Source of the DNA: Candidatus Eiseniibacteriota bacterium
GTDB taxonomy: Bacteria; Orphanbacterota; Orphanbacteria; Orphanbacterales; Orphanbacteraceae
Direction: 5' to 3'
NCBI GenBank assembly: GCA_029262235.1
Contig: JAJCZU010000002.1
Location: 62,001-126,000 of the forward strand
Length of the DNA stretch: 64,000 nt
Shown: one piece after another, positions 7,168 through 15,692 of the stretch
How positions within the stretch are numbered: the stretch's first letter is position 1
Layout of the letters: each line of letters opens with the position of its first letter
Notes under the pieces: generated by a model
Seen by the model: the letters and a program-made list of their open reading frames with translations, nothing else
The model's database searches: none
What the model was told of the DNA's origin: nothing
Position numbers and translations under genes: made by a program

Positions 7168-9660
7168 TCAGCGGATCATCGAGAGCGTGCCGGGCGCCTT
7201 CATCTCTTCTGACACCGGATACTCGCTCCAGGCTCCGTTGCGCAGAATCCAGATCTCGCGTACGAAGCCGGGGTGGATCACCTGCCAGAGCTTGAAGTCG
7301 CCGTCGCGCAGCACTTGAAACGTGATGGCGTCGTTCACACGGATCAGGTCGCCCGCTCTGCGATCACGAATCACGTACTTCTCGAGCAGTTCGTCCGGTC
7401 GCGACTGATAGATCATCGCGCGCGTGAGCCCTTCGGCGACGCCTTGCGCGATCGTGCGGAGCATGGTCATCGAAGCGAGTGATTCGTCGGGGAGCCACGG
7501 GAACTCGACAACAACCGCGGTGCAGGGGGTGTCCCGCAGTTCGAGGCGCCTGTCGGTGCTCACGGGAATATCCTGACCAAGCAATGTCCCGAGAAGATCC
7601 GCCGTCAGTTCGCTGTCGGGGCCCGAGAAGCGGTTCCCCGGAAAGTGCAGGATCGAGAAGTCCGTGGCGGGCTCGAGCGTGATCCAGTAGGTAGCGAACC
7701 ACTCGTTCGCTACGCGCACGCGTTCCTCGAGCGGCGGAGGTTCGAACTCCTGATGCGTGAGCTGCGACGTAATTCCATAATATGTGAACATCTCCTGCAT
7801 CATGCGCGCGAGCGCAAGTGCCTGTTCGTTCGGCGGGAAAAGGGAGGCGCTGCCTCTGCCGCCGCCGGGGTCGATCAGAACGCGGCGCTCCTGATATTCC
7901 GCGGGAAGCGATCCCGCTCTCACAAGGGCCGCGAGCTCAGCGCTCTTTCTGGCGGAGGGCTGGCGCCCCACCTCGGCCGCAAGCCATGAGCGTCGAATCT
8001 CCAGCCGCGATTGCGCGCCGGTCGCATCGTACGCGCCATGTTTGCCTGCCCCCGCGTCCCTGCCTGCGCTCGCGTCCGTATCCGAGCCCGCACGCGCTCC
8101 TCCGGCCACGGGCATGTTGCCGAACTCGTCGGCGTATCCCAGGAACCGGTCTCCTTCCCAGACCGCGGCATACGGTTCCGTCGCTTCAATGAACGCGCCG
8201 TACCTCTGCACATTGGCGCCGCTGATCGTGAATGGAATCGTTTCGCGATCGAGCGTGAGCAGGAGTGAATCGAAGCGCGGGCTACGGAACGGGAGATTCG
8301 AGAGCCGCCCCTGGCGCAGCATCCCGCGCACTCCGGACGCAGCGTTGTCCGCACCGATGGATTCTGCGCCGGTGCCGCCCGCGCCAGTGTTCTCCCCGCC
8401 GGTTTCGTCAACGCTCGCCATCTGGTCCCGGATCGCCAGTCCGCGGCTGTCGTTCACGGCAACGCTGATATAGCTGACGGCGCTGTCACCCGGCGGGCTC
8501 AGCACGGCGCTTGCGGCCAGATCGGCGACGGGCAGATCGACCACGATCGAATACCGTGCCACGTTGGTGCTGTTGCCGTTCAGATTGCGCGCGCGGAGAA
8601 CGAGTTCGTGCCCGGCGTTCGTGATGTGATAGGGGAGCGCGGCCTGCACGCGGTCGCTCCCCGGGAGAAACCGGTGCGGAAGGGGGGAGCCGTCGAGCGT
8701 CAGTTCGATGGAGGTCGGATCGATCCCGGGAAAGCCGCTTTCGTCGCGCACGATGGCCTGCACATGAAATGCGTCGACGCTGCGAAGCGTATCGGCGCTG
8801 GATGACGCCATTCCGTCGGCCGCGTGACTCTCGCCGCCGGTTTCGCTGCCGTGCCCGATCTCGCTTTCATCGCGCCGCATGAACCGCGCACGCGGCGCCC
8901 CGCTCATGAAATAGCGCGCGATCCCGTAAAAGAGCGAGCGGGCTTCGATTTCCTGTCCTTCGCGGAGCTTCAGCCTCGCCTCGACGGGCGGGTGAGAAAG
9001 ATACGCCGACTCGCAAAGCACTGCGGGGGCGCCTCCGTTTCGCAGGACATGGAAATTCCCGGCGTACGTGCGGCCCTCGTCCTCACCGAAGTTTCGTTTC
9101 AGGTGAAAGAAGATCGCGCGTGCCGCGTCGCGCGACGGGCCTTCGTCTGTCATCGGATAATAAACTTCGATCTGATTGAACGTCGAGTCGCCGCGCGCGT
9201 TGTGATGCAGCGAGAGAAAAAGGTCGGGCGCGAGCGAGTCGCTGATCGCGACGCGCGCCGCGAGGTCCGCCGCGAGATCGTTCTCGGCTCCTTCGGGCAG
9301 AAAGTCGCGATCGTCCGCGCGCGTCATATGCACGTCGGCACCCGCCTCCTGCAGCATGTCCCGCAGCAGAAGTGATACGGCCAGATTGACGCTCGCCTCC
9401 TCGAGCCCTTCCCGGCCGTTCGTTCCCCGGTAGCGCCCGCCGTGGCCGGGGTCGATCAAAATCTTTTTTTCGCGGAGAACGTCGAGGCGGAAGTCGGAAT
9501 CGCGGTCGGTCATCGCAACAAAGAGAGCGGAGTCTTTGCCGTCGCCCCCGCATCCGGTGACCGTCAGGAGCAGCGTGGCCAGCATGACGAGCAGGAGAGA
9601 TACGGCAATGGATTGGAAAGAATGAGGGATTGATGGAATGACAGTGTGCGCTTGTTTCAC
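7168..9660 (-). CDS. N-acetylmuramoyl-L-alanine amidase lipoprotein, paralogue of the adjacent gene
   Basis: 830 residues, GTG start at 9660, lipobox LTVTGC (Cys about 37). The Amidase_3 domain (about 65-255) keeps H73 (DPGHGG), E88 (GLEEA), H152 (SLHHN) and E217 (VLCESAYLSHP), so it should be active. It shares the Ig-like region (VDAFHVQAIVRDESGFPG) and a second degenerate Amidase_3 domain with the neighbouring paralogue. In that domain IDPGGG replaces DPGHGG and WITLEP replaces LSLHH, while VVVEFPW is retained. A Gly/Ala/Ser-rich insertion (GENTGAGGTGAESIGADN) separates the halves and is absent from the shorter copy. The pair is a tandem duplication that has since diverged. Start choice is moderate because no strong ribosome site is adjacent. 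Confidence 0.83.
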   Translation of the reverse strand: MKQAHTVIPSIPHSFQSIAVSLLLVMLATLLLTVTGCGGDGKDSALFVAMTDRDSDFRLDVLREKKILIDPGHGGRYRGTNGREGLEEASVNLAVSLLLRDMLQEAGADVHMTRADDRDFLPEGAENDLAADLAARVAISDSLAPDLFLSLHHNARGDSTFNQIEVYYPMTDEGPSRDAARAIFFHLKRNFGEDEGRTYAGNFHVLRNGGAPAVLCESAYLSHPPVEARLKLREGQEIEARSLFYGIARYFMSGAPRARFMRRDESEIGHGSETGGESHAADGMASSSADTLRSVDAFHVQAIVRDESGFPGIDPTSIELTLDGSPLPHRFLPGSDRVQAALPYHITNAGHELVLRARNLNGNSTNVARYSIVVDLPVADLAASAVLSPPGDSAVSYISVAVNDSRGLAIRDQMASVDETGGENTGAGGTGAESIGADNAASGVRGMLRQGRLSNLPFRSPRFDSLLLTLDRETIPFTISGANVQRYGAFIEATEPYAAVWEGDRFLGYADEFGNMPVAGGARAGSDTDASAGRDAGAGKHGAYDATGAQSRLEIRRSWLAAEVGRQPSARKSAELAALVRAGSLPAEYQERRVLIDPGGGRGSASLFPPNEQALALARMMQEMFTYYGITSQLTHQEFEPPPLEERVRVANEWFATYWITLEPATDFSILHFPGNRFSGPDSELTADLLGTLLGQDIPVSTDRRLELRDTPCTAVVVEFPWLPDESLASMTMLRTIAQGVAEGLTRAMIYQSRPDELLEKYVIRDRRAGDLIRVNDAITFQVLRDGDFKLWQVIHPGFVREIWILRNGAWSEYPVSEEMKAPGTLSMIR

Positions 9661-9716
9661 GGGTTGCGATCGCCCTCATAACCGATCGGGTCTTTCGACT
9701 TTCGCGGCAGGTCCGG

Positions 9717-9745
9717 TTGACCCGCGCGCCCCCGCATCCTAGCAT
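9717..9745 (+). promoter_or_regulatory. Sigma-70-type promoter, leaderless
   Basis: TTGACC at 9717-9722, a 17-nt spacer, then TAGCAT at 9740-9745. The expected start site about 7 nt further on is 9752, the A of the ATG of the next gene, which has no ribosome-binding site. This predicts a leaderless mRNA. Confidence 0.6.
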
Positions 9746-9751
9746 GAAACG

Positions 9752-11584
9752 ATGATCCGCCAAGCCATCATGCCGCGCTCGGTCGCGCTGACGCTCGCGG
9801 CCGTTTTCGCGCTTCCGTTTCTCCTGGGGTGCGGCGGCGCGCCTGCCCGTCCGAACGTGCTGTTCATCATCGTCGACACGCTGCGCTGGGACCGGCTCAG
9901 CTGCTACGGCTCGCGCGAGGTCCGGACGCCGAACCTCGACCGCCTCGCCATGCGCGGCGTGCGTTTCGAGAACGCGTTTACGCAGGCGCCGTTCACGCTG
10001 CCGTCGATCACGACGATGATGACGGGGCTCTACCCGTACAAGCACCAGGTGAGAAACAATCAGACGAACCTCGCCGACGGATTCACGACGTTCGCGGAGA
10101 TCATGCAGGGCGCGGGGTACGCGACGGGCGCGGTGCTCGGGTCGGCGGTGCTCGAGCGCGAACGCAACCTCGCGCAGGGCTTCGACTATTATGAAGACGA
10201 GTACCCGGACTCCCTCGCGGTCTTCGATCCGCAGCTGCGGCGGCGCGGTGTCATGAAGGTGGGCGATCGGGGTCAGCGCCGCGCGAACGATGTCACGGAC
10301 ATCGCGCTCGCGTGGATCGACACGCAGAAGGACACAAACGCGCCGTTTTTTCTGCTCGCGCACTACTTCGATCCGCATGCGCAGTACGACCCGCCCCCGC
10401 CGTGGAATTCGCGCTACGCGGGGCGGCCGTACGAAGGGGAAGTGGCGTTTACGGACACGGAGATCGGGCGGCTTCTCGCCGGGCTCGAGCTCCGCGGGAT
10501 CGAGAAGAACACGCTCGTCGTTTTCGTTTCGGATCACGGCGAGTCGATGAACGATCACGGCGAAGCCGAGCACGGTTTTTTCGTGTACGACGCGACGATC
10601 CGCGTGCCGCTCATGATTTCGCAGCCCGGGCGCATTCCCGCGGGCGAAGTCACCACCACGTTCGTCCGCACGATCGACATCCTGCCCACCGTGTGTGATC
10701 TGGCCGGCGTGCCGTTCGACGCGCGCAGCGAGATCGACGGGCGCTCGTTCGCGGCCGCGGGACTTCTGGCCGACGCGGCTGCTCCGTACGACCCCGAACC
10801 GATCTACTCCGAAGCGTTCCTCGGCTATTTCGCGTACGGATGGGCGCCGACGCGCGCGATTCGCACCCCCGACTGGAAGCTCGTCGGCGCGCCGAAGCCC
10901 GAGCTCTACAATATGAGGACGGACCCGGGCGAGCTCACGAACCTCTATGACCGCGAACCGGGCGTTGCGGGCGATCTCGAAGCGATTCTGCGCGCGCATC
11001 TGCGCGCCGAGGCGGAGACGGATCCGGTCGACGTGGAAACGGGCGACATCGGCGAAGCGCAGAAGGAGCGCCTCGAAGCGCTCGGCTACCTCACATCCGT
11101 TCGCAAAACACCCGACACGAATACGTGGGACGATCTGATGGACCCGAAGGACGCGATGGCGGAGTTTCAGAAGCGCCAGGAGGCGAAGGTCATGGTAGGG
11201 AGCTCGCGTCCCTATATTCAGGCGGGCCAGTTCGACGAGGGGCGGCGCATCATTCAGGCCGCGCTCGACCATTCGCCCGAGCTGCCGATCGCGTACCAGT
11301 ATCTCGCGACCTCGTATATGCTCGAAAAGCGCTGGGCCGAGGCGGCGGAGGTCTTCCGGCATCTGATCGAACTGGGATGGGCCGTCGATGCGAACCGCGG
11401 GGAACTCAGCGTGGCGCTCATCAACAGCGGGCGCCTCGGCGAAGCGGAAGAGCAGCTCCGCATCGGGCTGGCGGCCAATCCCGCCGATACGCGCCTCCAG
11501 ACCCTGGCCGACGCGATCCGGACCGCGCGCGAAACGGGCAAGGCCGTCAATATCGCGTATACTACGGATCTGATGAAGCAGTAG
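9752..11584 (+). CDS. Sulfatase/alkaline-phosphatase-superfamily lipoprotein with TPR tail (Thr nucleophile)
   Basis: 610 residues. The N-terminus ends in a lipobox-like LPFLLGC. The core shows the sulfatase fold: NVLFIIVDTLRWDRLSCYG with metal Asp, then FTLPSITTMMTGLYP, and FVSDHGESMNDHG with Asp/His metal ligands. The position where true sulfatases carry the Cys/Ser that becomes formylglycine is Thr (T82 in FTLPS). By analogy with LtaS and phosphoglycerol or phosphoethanolamine transferases, this points to phosphoester chemistry rather than sulfate removal. After about residue 470 come TPR-like helices (AALDHSPELPIAYQYLATSY). It is probably anchored in the envelope facing the periplasm. Substrate unknown. 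A paralogous Thr-type enzyme lies at 30430-31935. Confidence 0.8.
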   Translation: MIRQAIMPRSVALTLAAVFALPFLLGCGGAPARPNVLFIIVDTLRWDRLSCYGSREVRTPNLDRLAMRGVRFENAFTQAPFTLPSITTMMTGLYPYKHQVRNNQTNLADGFTTFAEIMQGAGYATGAVLGSAVLERERNLAQGFDYYEDEYPDSLAVFDPQLRRRGVMKVGDRGQRRANDVTDIALAWIDTQKDTNAPFFLLAHYFDPHAQYDPPPPWNSRYAGRPYEGEVAFTDTEIGRLLAGLELRGIEKNTLVVFVSDHGESMNDHGEAEHGFFVYDATIRVPLMISQPGRIPAGEVTTTFVRTIDILPTVCDLAGVPFDARSEIDGRSFAAAGLLADAAAPYDPEPIYSEAFLGYFAYGWAPTRAIRTPDWKLVGAPKPELYNMRTDPGELTNLYDREPGVAGDLEAILRAHLRAEAETDPVDVETGDIGEAQKERLEALGYLTSVRKTPDTNTWDDLMDPKDAMAEFQKRQEAKVMVGSSRPYIQAGQFDEGRRIIQAALDHSPELPIAYQYLATSYMLEKRWAEAAEVFRHLIELGWAVDANRGELSVALINSGRLGEAEEQLRIGLAANPADTRLQTLADAIRTARETGKAVNIAYTTDLMKQ

Positions 11585-11627
11585 CGGCCCAGGCCGTCAC
11601 CATCCCTCGAGCAGAAAGCTGGAAGAC

Positions 11628-12530
11628 ATGACGATCCGCAGCAGGCTCGCGGCCGAACTCGCGACCAGAACCGGCTCCCCCGGCGCGGCGCTGCCGAAGC
11701 TCGATGTCGAAGCGTTGAAGACACTGCCCCGGGCCCGGATCGAGGACCTCGCGACTCTCTGGGCGCAGGCGGCCGCGCTCGGCGACAACGAATCCATCTG
11801 CCGCGTCCTGACGCGCTATCTGATGTACGTCGATACGCGCGACCTGAGTCTCACGCCGCACATGCTCATGAACGGGTTCTGGGAGACGTGGATCACGATT
11901 GCGGTCGCGCGGCATCTCCGCCCCGGCATGACGGTCGTGGATGTGGGAACGAACAACGGGTACTTCACCCTGCTGATGGCCGACTGCGTGGGCGCGGAGG
12001 GGCGCGTAATCGGTTTCGAGCCGAACCCGCGTCTTGCGGAGCTCCTGACGAAGACGCTGGCGGTGAACGGCTTCTCATCGCGCACCGCGCTGCACAATAT
12101 GGCCGTTCTGGACCGCGTGGTGGAGGGGCTCACGCTCCGTATTCCCGGCGATAACATGGGCGACGGTGCGATCGGAGTGCAGGGCGAGCATATCGCGAAC
12201 CCGTCGCAGACGTTCCGGTGCGACGGCACCGATCTCGACACCGCGCTGGCCGACTGCGACCGCGTCGACTTCGTCAAGGTCGATGCCGAGGGCGTCGAGC
12301 CGGAAGTGTGGGCCGGCATGCGGGAAACGCTGGCCCGGAATCCTGCCATCGTGATCGGGCTCGAATTTTCTCCCGGCCGGTACGCGGACGAAAGCGCACT
12401 CGTCGACCGCTTCGTCGCGGACGGCTTCGCGCTCGCCGAAGTCGGTTTCGACGGCACGATTCAGCCTCTCGAGAAAACCGAGCTTCTGGCCCGCGCCGAC
12501 TGGACTTTTCTCTGGCTGCAGCGCCCCTGA
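11628..12530 (+). CDS. FkbM family SAM-dependent methyltransferase
   Basis: 300 residues. The SAM-binding motif I is VVDVGTNNGYFTLLMA, followed by VIGFEPNPRLAELL, and the FkbM C-terminal motif VDFVKVDAEGVEPEVWAG. The N-terminal ~100 residues are helical and specific to this subgroup. Family members O-methylate sugars or other small molecules; the substrate here cannot be told. It lies 43 bp after the Thr-type sulfatase-fold gene with a GGAAG site before ATG 11628. Co-transcription is likely, suggesting work on an envelope glycan or similar polymer (inference). Confidence 0.85.
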   Translation: MTIRSRLAAELATRTGSPGAALPKLDVEALKTLPRARIEDLATLWAQAAALGDNESICRVLTRYLMYVDTRDLSLTPHMLMNGFWETWITIAVARHLRPGMTVVDVGTNNGYFTLLMADCVGAEGRVIGFEPNPRLAELLTKTLAVNGFSSRTALHNMAVLDRVVEGLTLRIPGDNMGDGAIGVQGEHIANPSQTFRCDGTDLDTALADCDRVDFVKVDAEGVEPEVWAGMRETLARNPAIVIGLEFSPGRYADESALVDRFVADGFALAEVGFDGTIQPLEKTELLARADWTFLWLQRP

Positions 12531-12653
12531 GTCTCGCATTGGGGGCCCGATCGCGATACACTGACTACCTGACCAGAGCATCAATCCAAGGCGATCCGGG
12601 AGCTTCAAGCGGGAGCAGAGCTGCTTGCAGCATAAAGTGATAGCGAGGCAATC

Positions 12654-13736
12654 GTGAGCGTGCGCGCGATCGGACTTCTGTCCGGCGGACTCGATTCGAC
12701 ACTGGCCGCGAAAATGATGATGGACCAGGGCATCGAGGTGCATGCCGTGCACTTCAATACGGGCTTCTGCCTGACCGACAACCCCGACCGTCTGCGGCAG
12801 AGCCCGGGCGATCTCGTGCGTCATGACGCGCTGCGGGCGGGCGAGCGTCTCGGCATCCCCGTCGAAATGATCGATATCTACGACGAATACTGGGACGTGC
12901 TGACGAAGCCGAAGCACGGCTACGGTTCGGCGATGAATCCGTGTATCGACTGCCGCTCGAAGATGATTTCGGTTGCGCGCCCGCTCATGGAAGACCGGGG
13001 CGCGCAGTTTCTGTTTACAGGTGAAGTGCTCGGGCAGCGCCCGATGTCGCAGCATAAAGAAGCCATGAAAACGATCGAGCGCGAAGCGGGCGTTGCGGGG
13101 TTTCTGCTGCGGCCGCTTTCCGCGAAGCTGCTTGCGCCTACGATTCCCGAAGTGCGCGGCTGGGTCGATCGCGCCCGGCTCGTTTCGTATGTGGGCCGCA
13201 CGCGCAAACCCCAGATGGCGATGGCGCGCGAAACCGGGCTCGAAGAGTATCCGAGCCCGTCCGGCGGGTGCTGTTCGCTCGCGGACAAAGGCTTCGCGAC
13301 GCGCCTGCAGGATCTGTTCGCCCATCGTCCGGGCGGGAGCGAGGAGCGCCTCGAACGCACCGAGATCTACCTGCTGAAAACGGGGCGCCACTTCCGGATT
13401 TCCGATGGCGCGAAGCTGGTTGTCGCGCGCGACGACGGCGAAAATCGCTTCCTGCATTTTCACAGGCGCGCGGGGTGGCGTCTCGAAGCGCTCGACGTTC
13501 CCGGCCCCGTCGCGATTCTGACAGGGCTTCCGTCGGAAGAGGATCTCACGCTGGCCGCGTCGATTGTGGCGAGCTACGGACCGGGCCGCGCGCACGGCCT
13601 CGTACGCATGGGTGTCGAGCATGGCGGGCAGGCGAGCGAGCTTTCGATCGCGCCGATGGATCGTGCGGAGACGAACCGTCTCGGCGTTCACAGAAACAAA
13701 TCACGAAGGGATCAGACCGGTGCCAGCATACAGTGA
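12654..13736 (+). CDS. PP-loop ATPase, ThiI/MnmA-like (tRNA thiolation type)
   Basis: 360 residues starting at GTG 12654, with GCGAGG about 6 nt upstream. The pyrophosphatase loop is [15 protein letters not shown]. Two Cys clusters follow, [10 protein letters not shown] and [13 protein letters not shown], consistent with persulfide or Fe-S chemistry. The central segment [16 protein letters not shown] is characteristic of a ThiI/TrmU-related family found in anaerobic and candidate-phylum bacteria. It is not canonical MnmA: spacing and C-terminal domain differ. Likely role is sulfur insertion into a tRNA uridine; the exact position is unknown. The last 17 nt overlap dcd. Confidence 0.75.
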   Translation: MSVRAIGLLSGGLDSTLAAKMMMDQGIEVHAVHFNTGFCLTDNPDRLRQSPGDLVRHDALRAGERLGIPVEMIDIYDEYWDVLTKPKHGYGSAMNPCIDCRSKMISVARPLMEDRGAQFLFTGEVLGQRPMSQHKEAMKTIEREAGVAGFLLRPLSAKLLAPTIPEVRGWVDRARLVSYVGRTRKPQMAMARETGLEEYPSPSGGCCSLADKGFATRLQDLFAHRPGGSEERLERTEIYLLKTGRHFRISDGAKLVVARDDGENRFLHFHRRAGWRLEALDVPGPVAILTGLPSEEDLTLAASIVASYGPGRAHGLVRMGVEHGGQASELSIAPMDRAETNRLGVHRNKSRRDQTGASIQ

Positions 13737-14277
13737 CCGCTGGATTCGCAGAATGGCAGAAGAACACGGCATGATCGAACCGTTCGCGGAAGCATCCCGC
13801 GAACCGGGCACGATTTCGTACGGGCTTTCGTCGTTCGGCTACGATTTTCGACTCGCCGACGAATTCAAACTTCTGAAAGCGACAGGCGATTCCGTACTCG
13901 ATCCGAAGAACAGCGCGGCGGCCGCGTTCGAAGAAGTGCAGGCGCGCGAGCTGATCGTGCCGCCGAATGCCATGGTGTACGGGCGCACGCTCGAGTACTT
14001 CCGCATTCCGCGCGACGTGATCACGATCTGCTACGGCAAGTCGACGTACGCGCGCTGCGGCATCCTCGTCAACGTAACGCCGTTCGAACCCGAGTGGGAG
14101 GGGTACGCCACTCTCGCAATCGCGAACACGACGAACGTGCCCGCGAAACTCTACGCGTTCGAAGGAATCGCGCAGCTTCTGTTCCTCGCCGGGAACGAGC
14201 CGTGCGAAACGTCGTATGCCGACAAAAAGGGGCGCTACCAGGCGCAGCAATCGATCACCCACTCGAAAGTCCGATGA
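13720..14277 (+). CDS. dcd: dCTP deaminase
   Basis: 185 residues. GTG at 13720 is chosen: CGAAGGGA lies about 9 nt upstream, and the resulting N-terminus ([22 protein letters not shown]) fits the family. Motifs: [35 protein letters not shown] and the active-site segment [23 protein letters not shown] with its catalytic Glu. It converts dCTP to dUTP for thymidylate synthesis (the bifunctional version also hydrolyses to dUMP; not distinguished here). It overlaps the PP-loop gene by 17 nt and selA by 4 nt (ATGA), so it is translationally coupled on both sides. Confidence 0.95.
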   Translation: MPAYSDRWIRRMAEEHGMIEPFAEASREPGTISYGLSSFGYDFRLADEFKLLKATGDSVLDPKNSAAAAFEEVQARELIVPPNAMVYGRTLEYFRIPRDVITICYGKSTYARCGILVNVTPFEPEWEGYATLAIANTTNVPAKLYAFEGIAQLLFLAGNEPCETSYADKKGRYQAQQSITHSKVR

Positions 14278-15692
14278 GCAAGTTACTTCGCCATCTCCCT
14301 TCGGTCGACACGCTGCTTCAGAGCGAGGCCGTGCAGGAACTGCTGGCGCGCTTCCCGCGTGTGGTGGTCGTGGACGCGATCCGGGCGGTGCTCGACGAAA
14401 CGCGTGCCGCGGTGCTGAGCGGCGCCCCCCGCGCGCCCGGGAGGGAATCGGAAATCGCCGACCTCGCGCGTTACACGGGCCCGATCACGGCCGCGTGCGA
14501 CCGCCTCATGAGCCCGTCGCTCCGTCGCGTGATCAACGCAACCGGCATCGTCATTCACACGAACCTCGGCCGCGCGCCGATTGCGCCGTCCGTGTTCGAA
14601 CGCGCGCGCGATATCGCCGCCCGTTACACGAACCTCGAGTTCGATCTCGCTTCGGGAAAGCGCGGCTCGCGCCATACGCACGCCGAATCGCTCCTGACGC
14701 GCCTGACCGGGGCGGAAAGCGCGGTGGTCGTCAACAACTGCGCCGCGGCGCTGCTCACGTCGCTTCACGCACACGCGCATGGCCGCGAAGTGATCGTTTC
14801 GCGCGGCGAGCTCGTCGAAATCGGCGGCAGCTTCCGCCTGCCCGACATCATGAAGGCGTCGGGCGCGAAACTCGTCGAAGTCGGTACGACGAACCGTACG
14901 CGCGCCCGCGATTACCAAGACGCCATCACGGAACAGACGGCCGCGATCCTCAAAGTGCATCAGTCGAATTTCCGGATCGAGGGCTTCACCGAAGAGGTTA
15001 CGGTCGACGAACTGAGCGAAATCACGCGCGAGGCCGGCCTCAAGCTGCTTTACGACCTCGGAAGCGGGTCGTTTCTGCGCGTCGGCAAGGGCGCCGAGCC
15101 CACCGTGACCGACGAAATGAAGCGCGGGGCCGACGTCGTCATGATGTCGGGCGACAAGCTGCTCGGGTCGGTGCAGGCCGGCATCATGCTCGGGCGCGCA
15201 CCCGCCATCGACGTGATCAGGAAGTCGGCGCTCATGCGCGCGGTTCGGCCTGACAAAGTGACGCTTTCGCTGCTCGAATCCACACTGCTCTATTACCTGG
15301 AACCCGCGCGGGCACTGGGCGAAATCCCCGTTTTGCGTTTGATCGAACGCCCGCTCCGTGCTATCAAAGAAGATGCCGAGGCGATTCGTGACGCTCTCCG
15401 TGCGCGGCTGCCCGAAAACGCGGTCGAGATGGAGATCGTGGAGGGGAAATCGGAGGCGGGAGGAGGCGCGATCGGCCAACCGGCGATGGACACGGCCCTT
15501 CTGGCGCTCACTTTCCCCGATCGCAGTCCGGACGAGATTGCCGCCGCGCTCAGGCAGCGGCCGGTTCCCGTTGTGGCACGGATCTACCGTGATCGGCTTT
15601 GGATCGATCCCCGCACGCTGTTTGCGGACGATCACGACCCCCTTGTGGCGGCGCTTGCCGCAGTGATCGAAGAGCAGGGAGAGAACACATGA
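14274..15692 (+). CDS. selA: L-seryl-tRNA(Sec) selenium transferase
   Basis: 472 residues from ATG 14274, overlapping the dcd stop as ATGA. SelA is a PLP enzyme converting Ser-tRNA(Sec) to Sec-tRNA(Sec) with selenophosphate. Visible motifs: [38 protein letters not shown], and the PLP-lysine segment [18 protein letters not shown]. Length and colinearity are normal. No selB, selC, selD or obvious selenoprotein lies in the window, so this SelA is separated from its partners. It is coupled by another ATGA overlap to the SPOR-protein gene. Confidence 0.95.
   Translation: MSKLLRHLPSVDTLLQSEAVQELLARFPRVVVVDAIRAVLDETRAAVLSGAPRAPGRESEIADLARYTGPITAACDRLMSPSLRRVINATGIVIHTNLGRAPIAPSVFERARDIAARYTNLEFDLASGKRGSRHTHAESLLTRLTGAESAVVVNNCAAALLTSLHAHAHGREVIVSRGELVEIGGSFRLPDIMKASGAKLVEVGTTNRTRARDYQDAITEQTAAILKVHQSNFRIEGFTEEVTVDELSEITREAGLKLLYDLGSGSFLRVGKGAEPTVTDEMKRGADVVMMSGDKLLGSVQAGIMLGRAPAIDVIRKSALMRAVRPDKVTLSLLESTLLYYLEPARALGEIPVLRLIERPLRAIKEDAEAIRDALRARLPENAVEMEIVEGKSEAGGGAIGQPAMDTALLALTFPDRSPDEIAAALRQRPVPVVARIYRDRLWIDPRTLFADDHDPLVAALAAVIEEQGENT

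Noticed and set aside
9752-11584. Formylglycine-dependent sulfatase
   Set aside because: The modified Cys/Ser position is Thr.
13564-13719. Longer N-terminus for dCTP deaminase
   Set aside because: It overlaps the PP-loop gene out of frame; GTG 13720 gives the normal family length and has a ribosome site.
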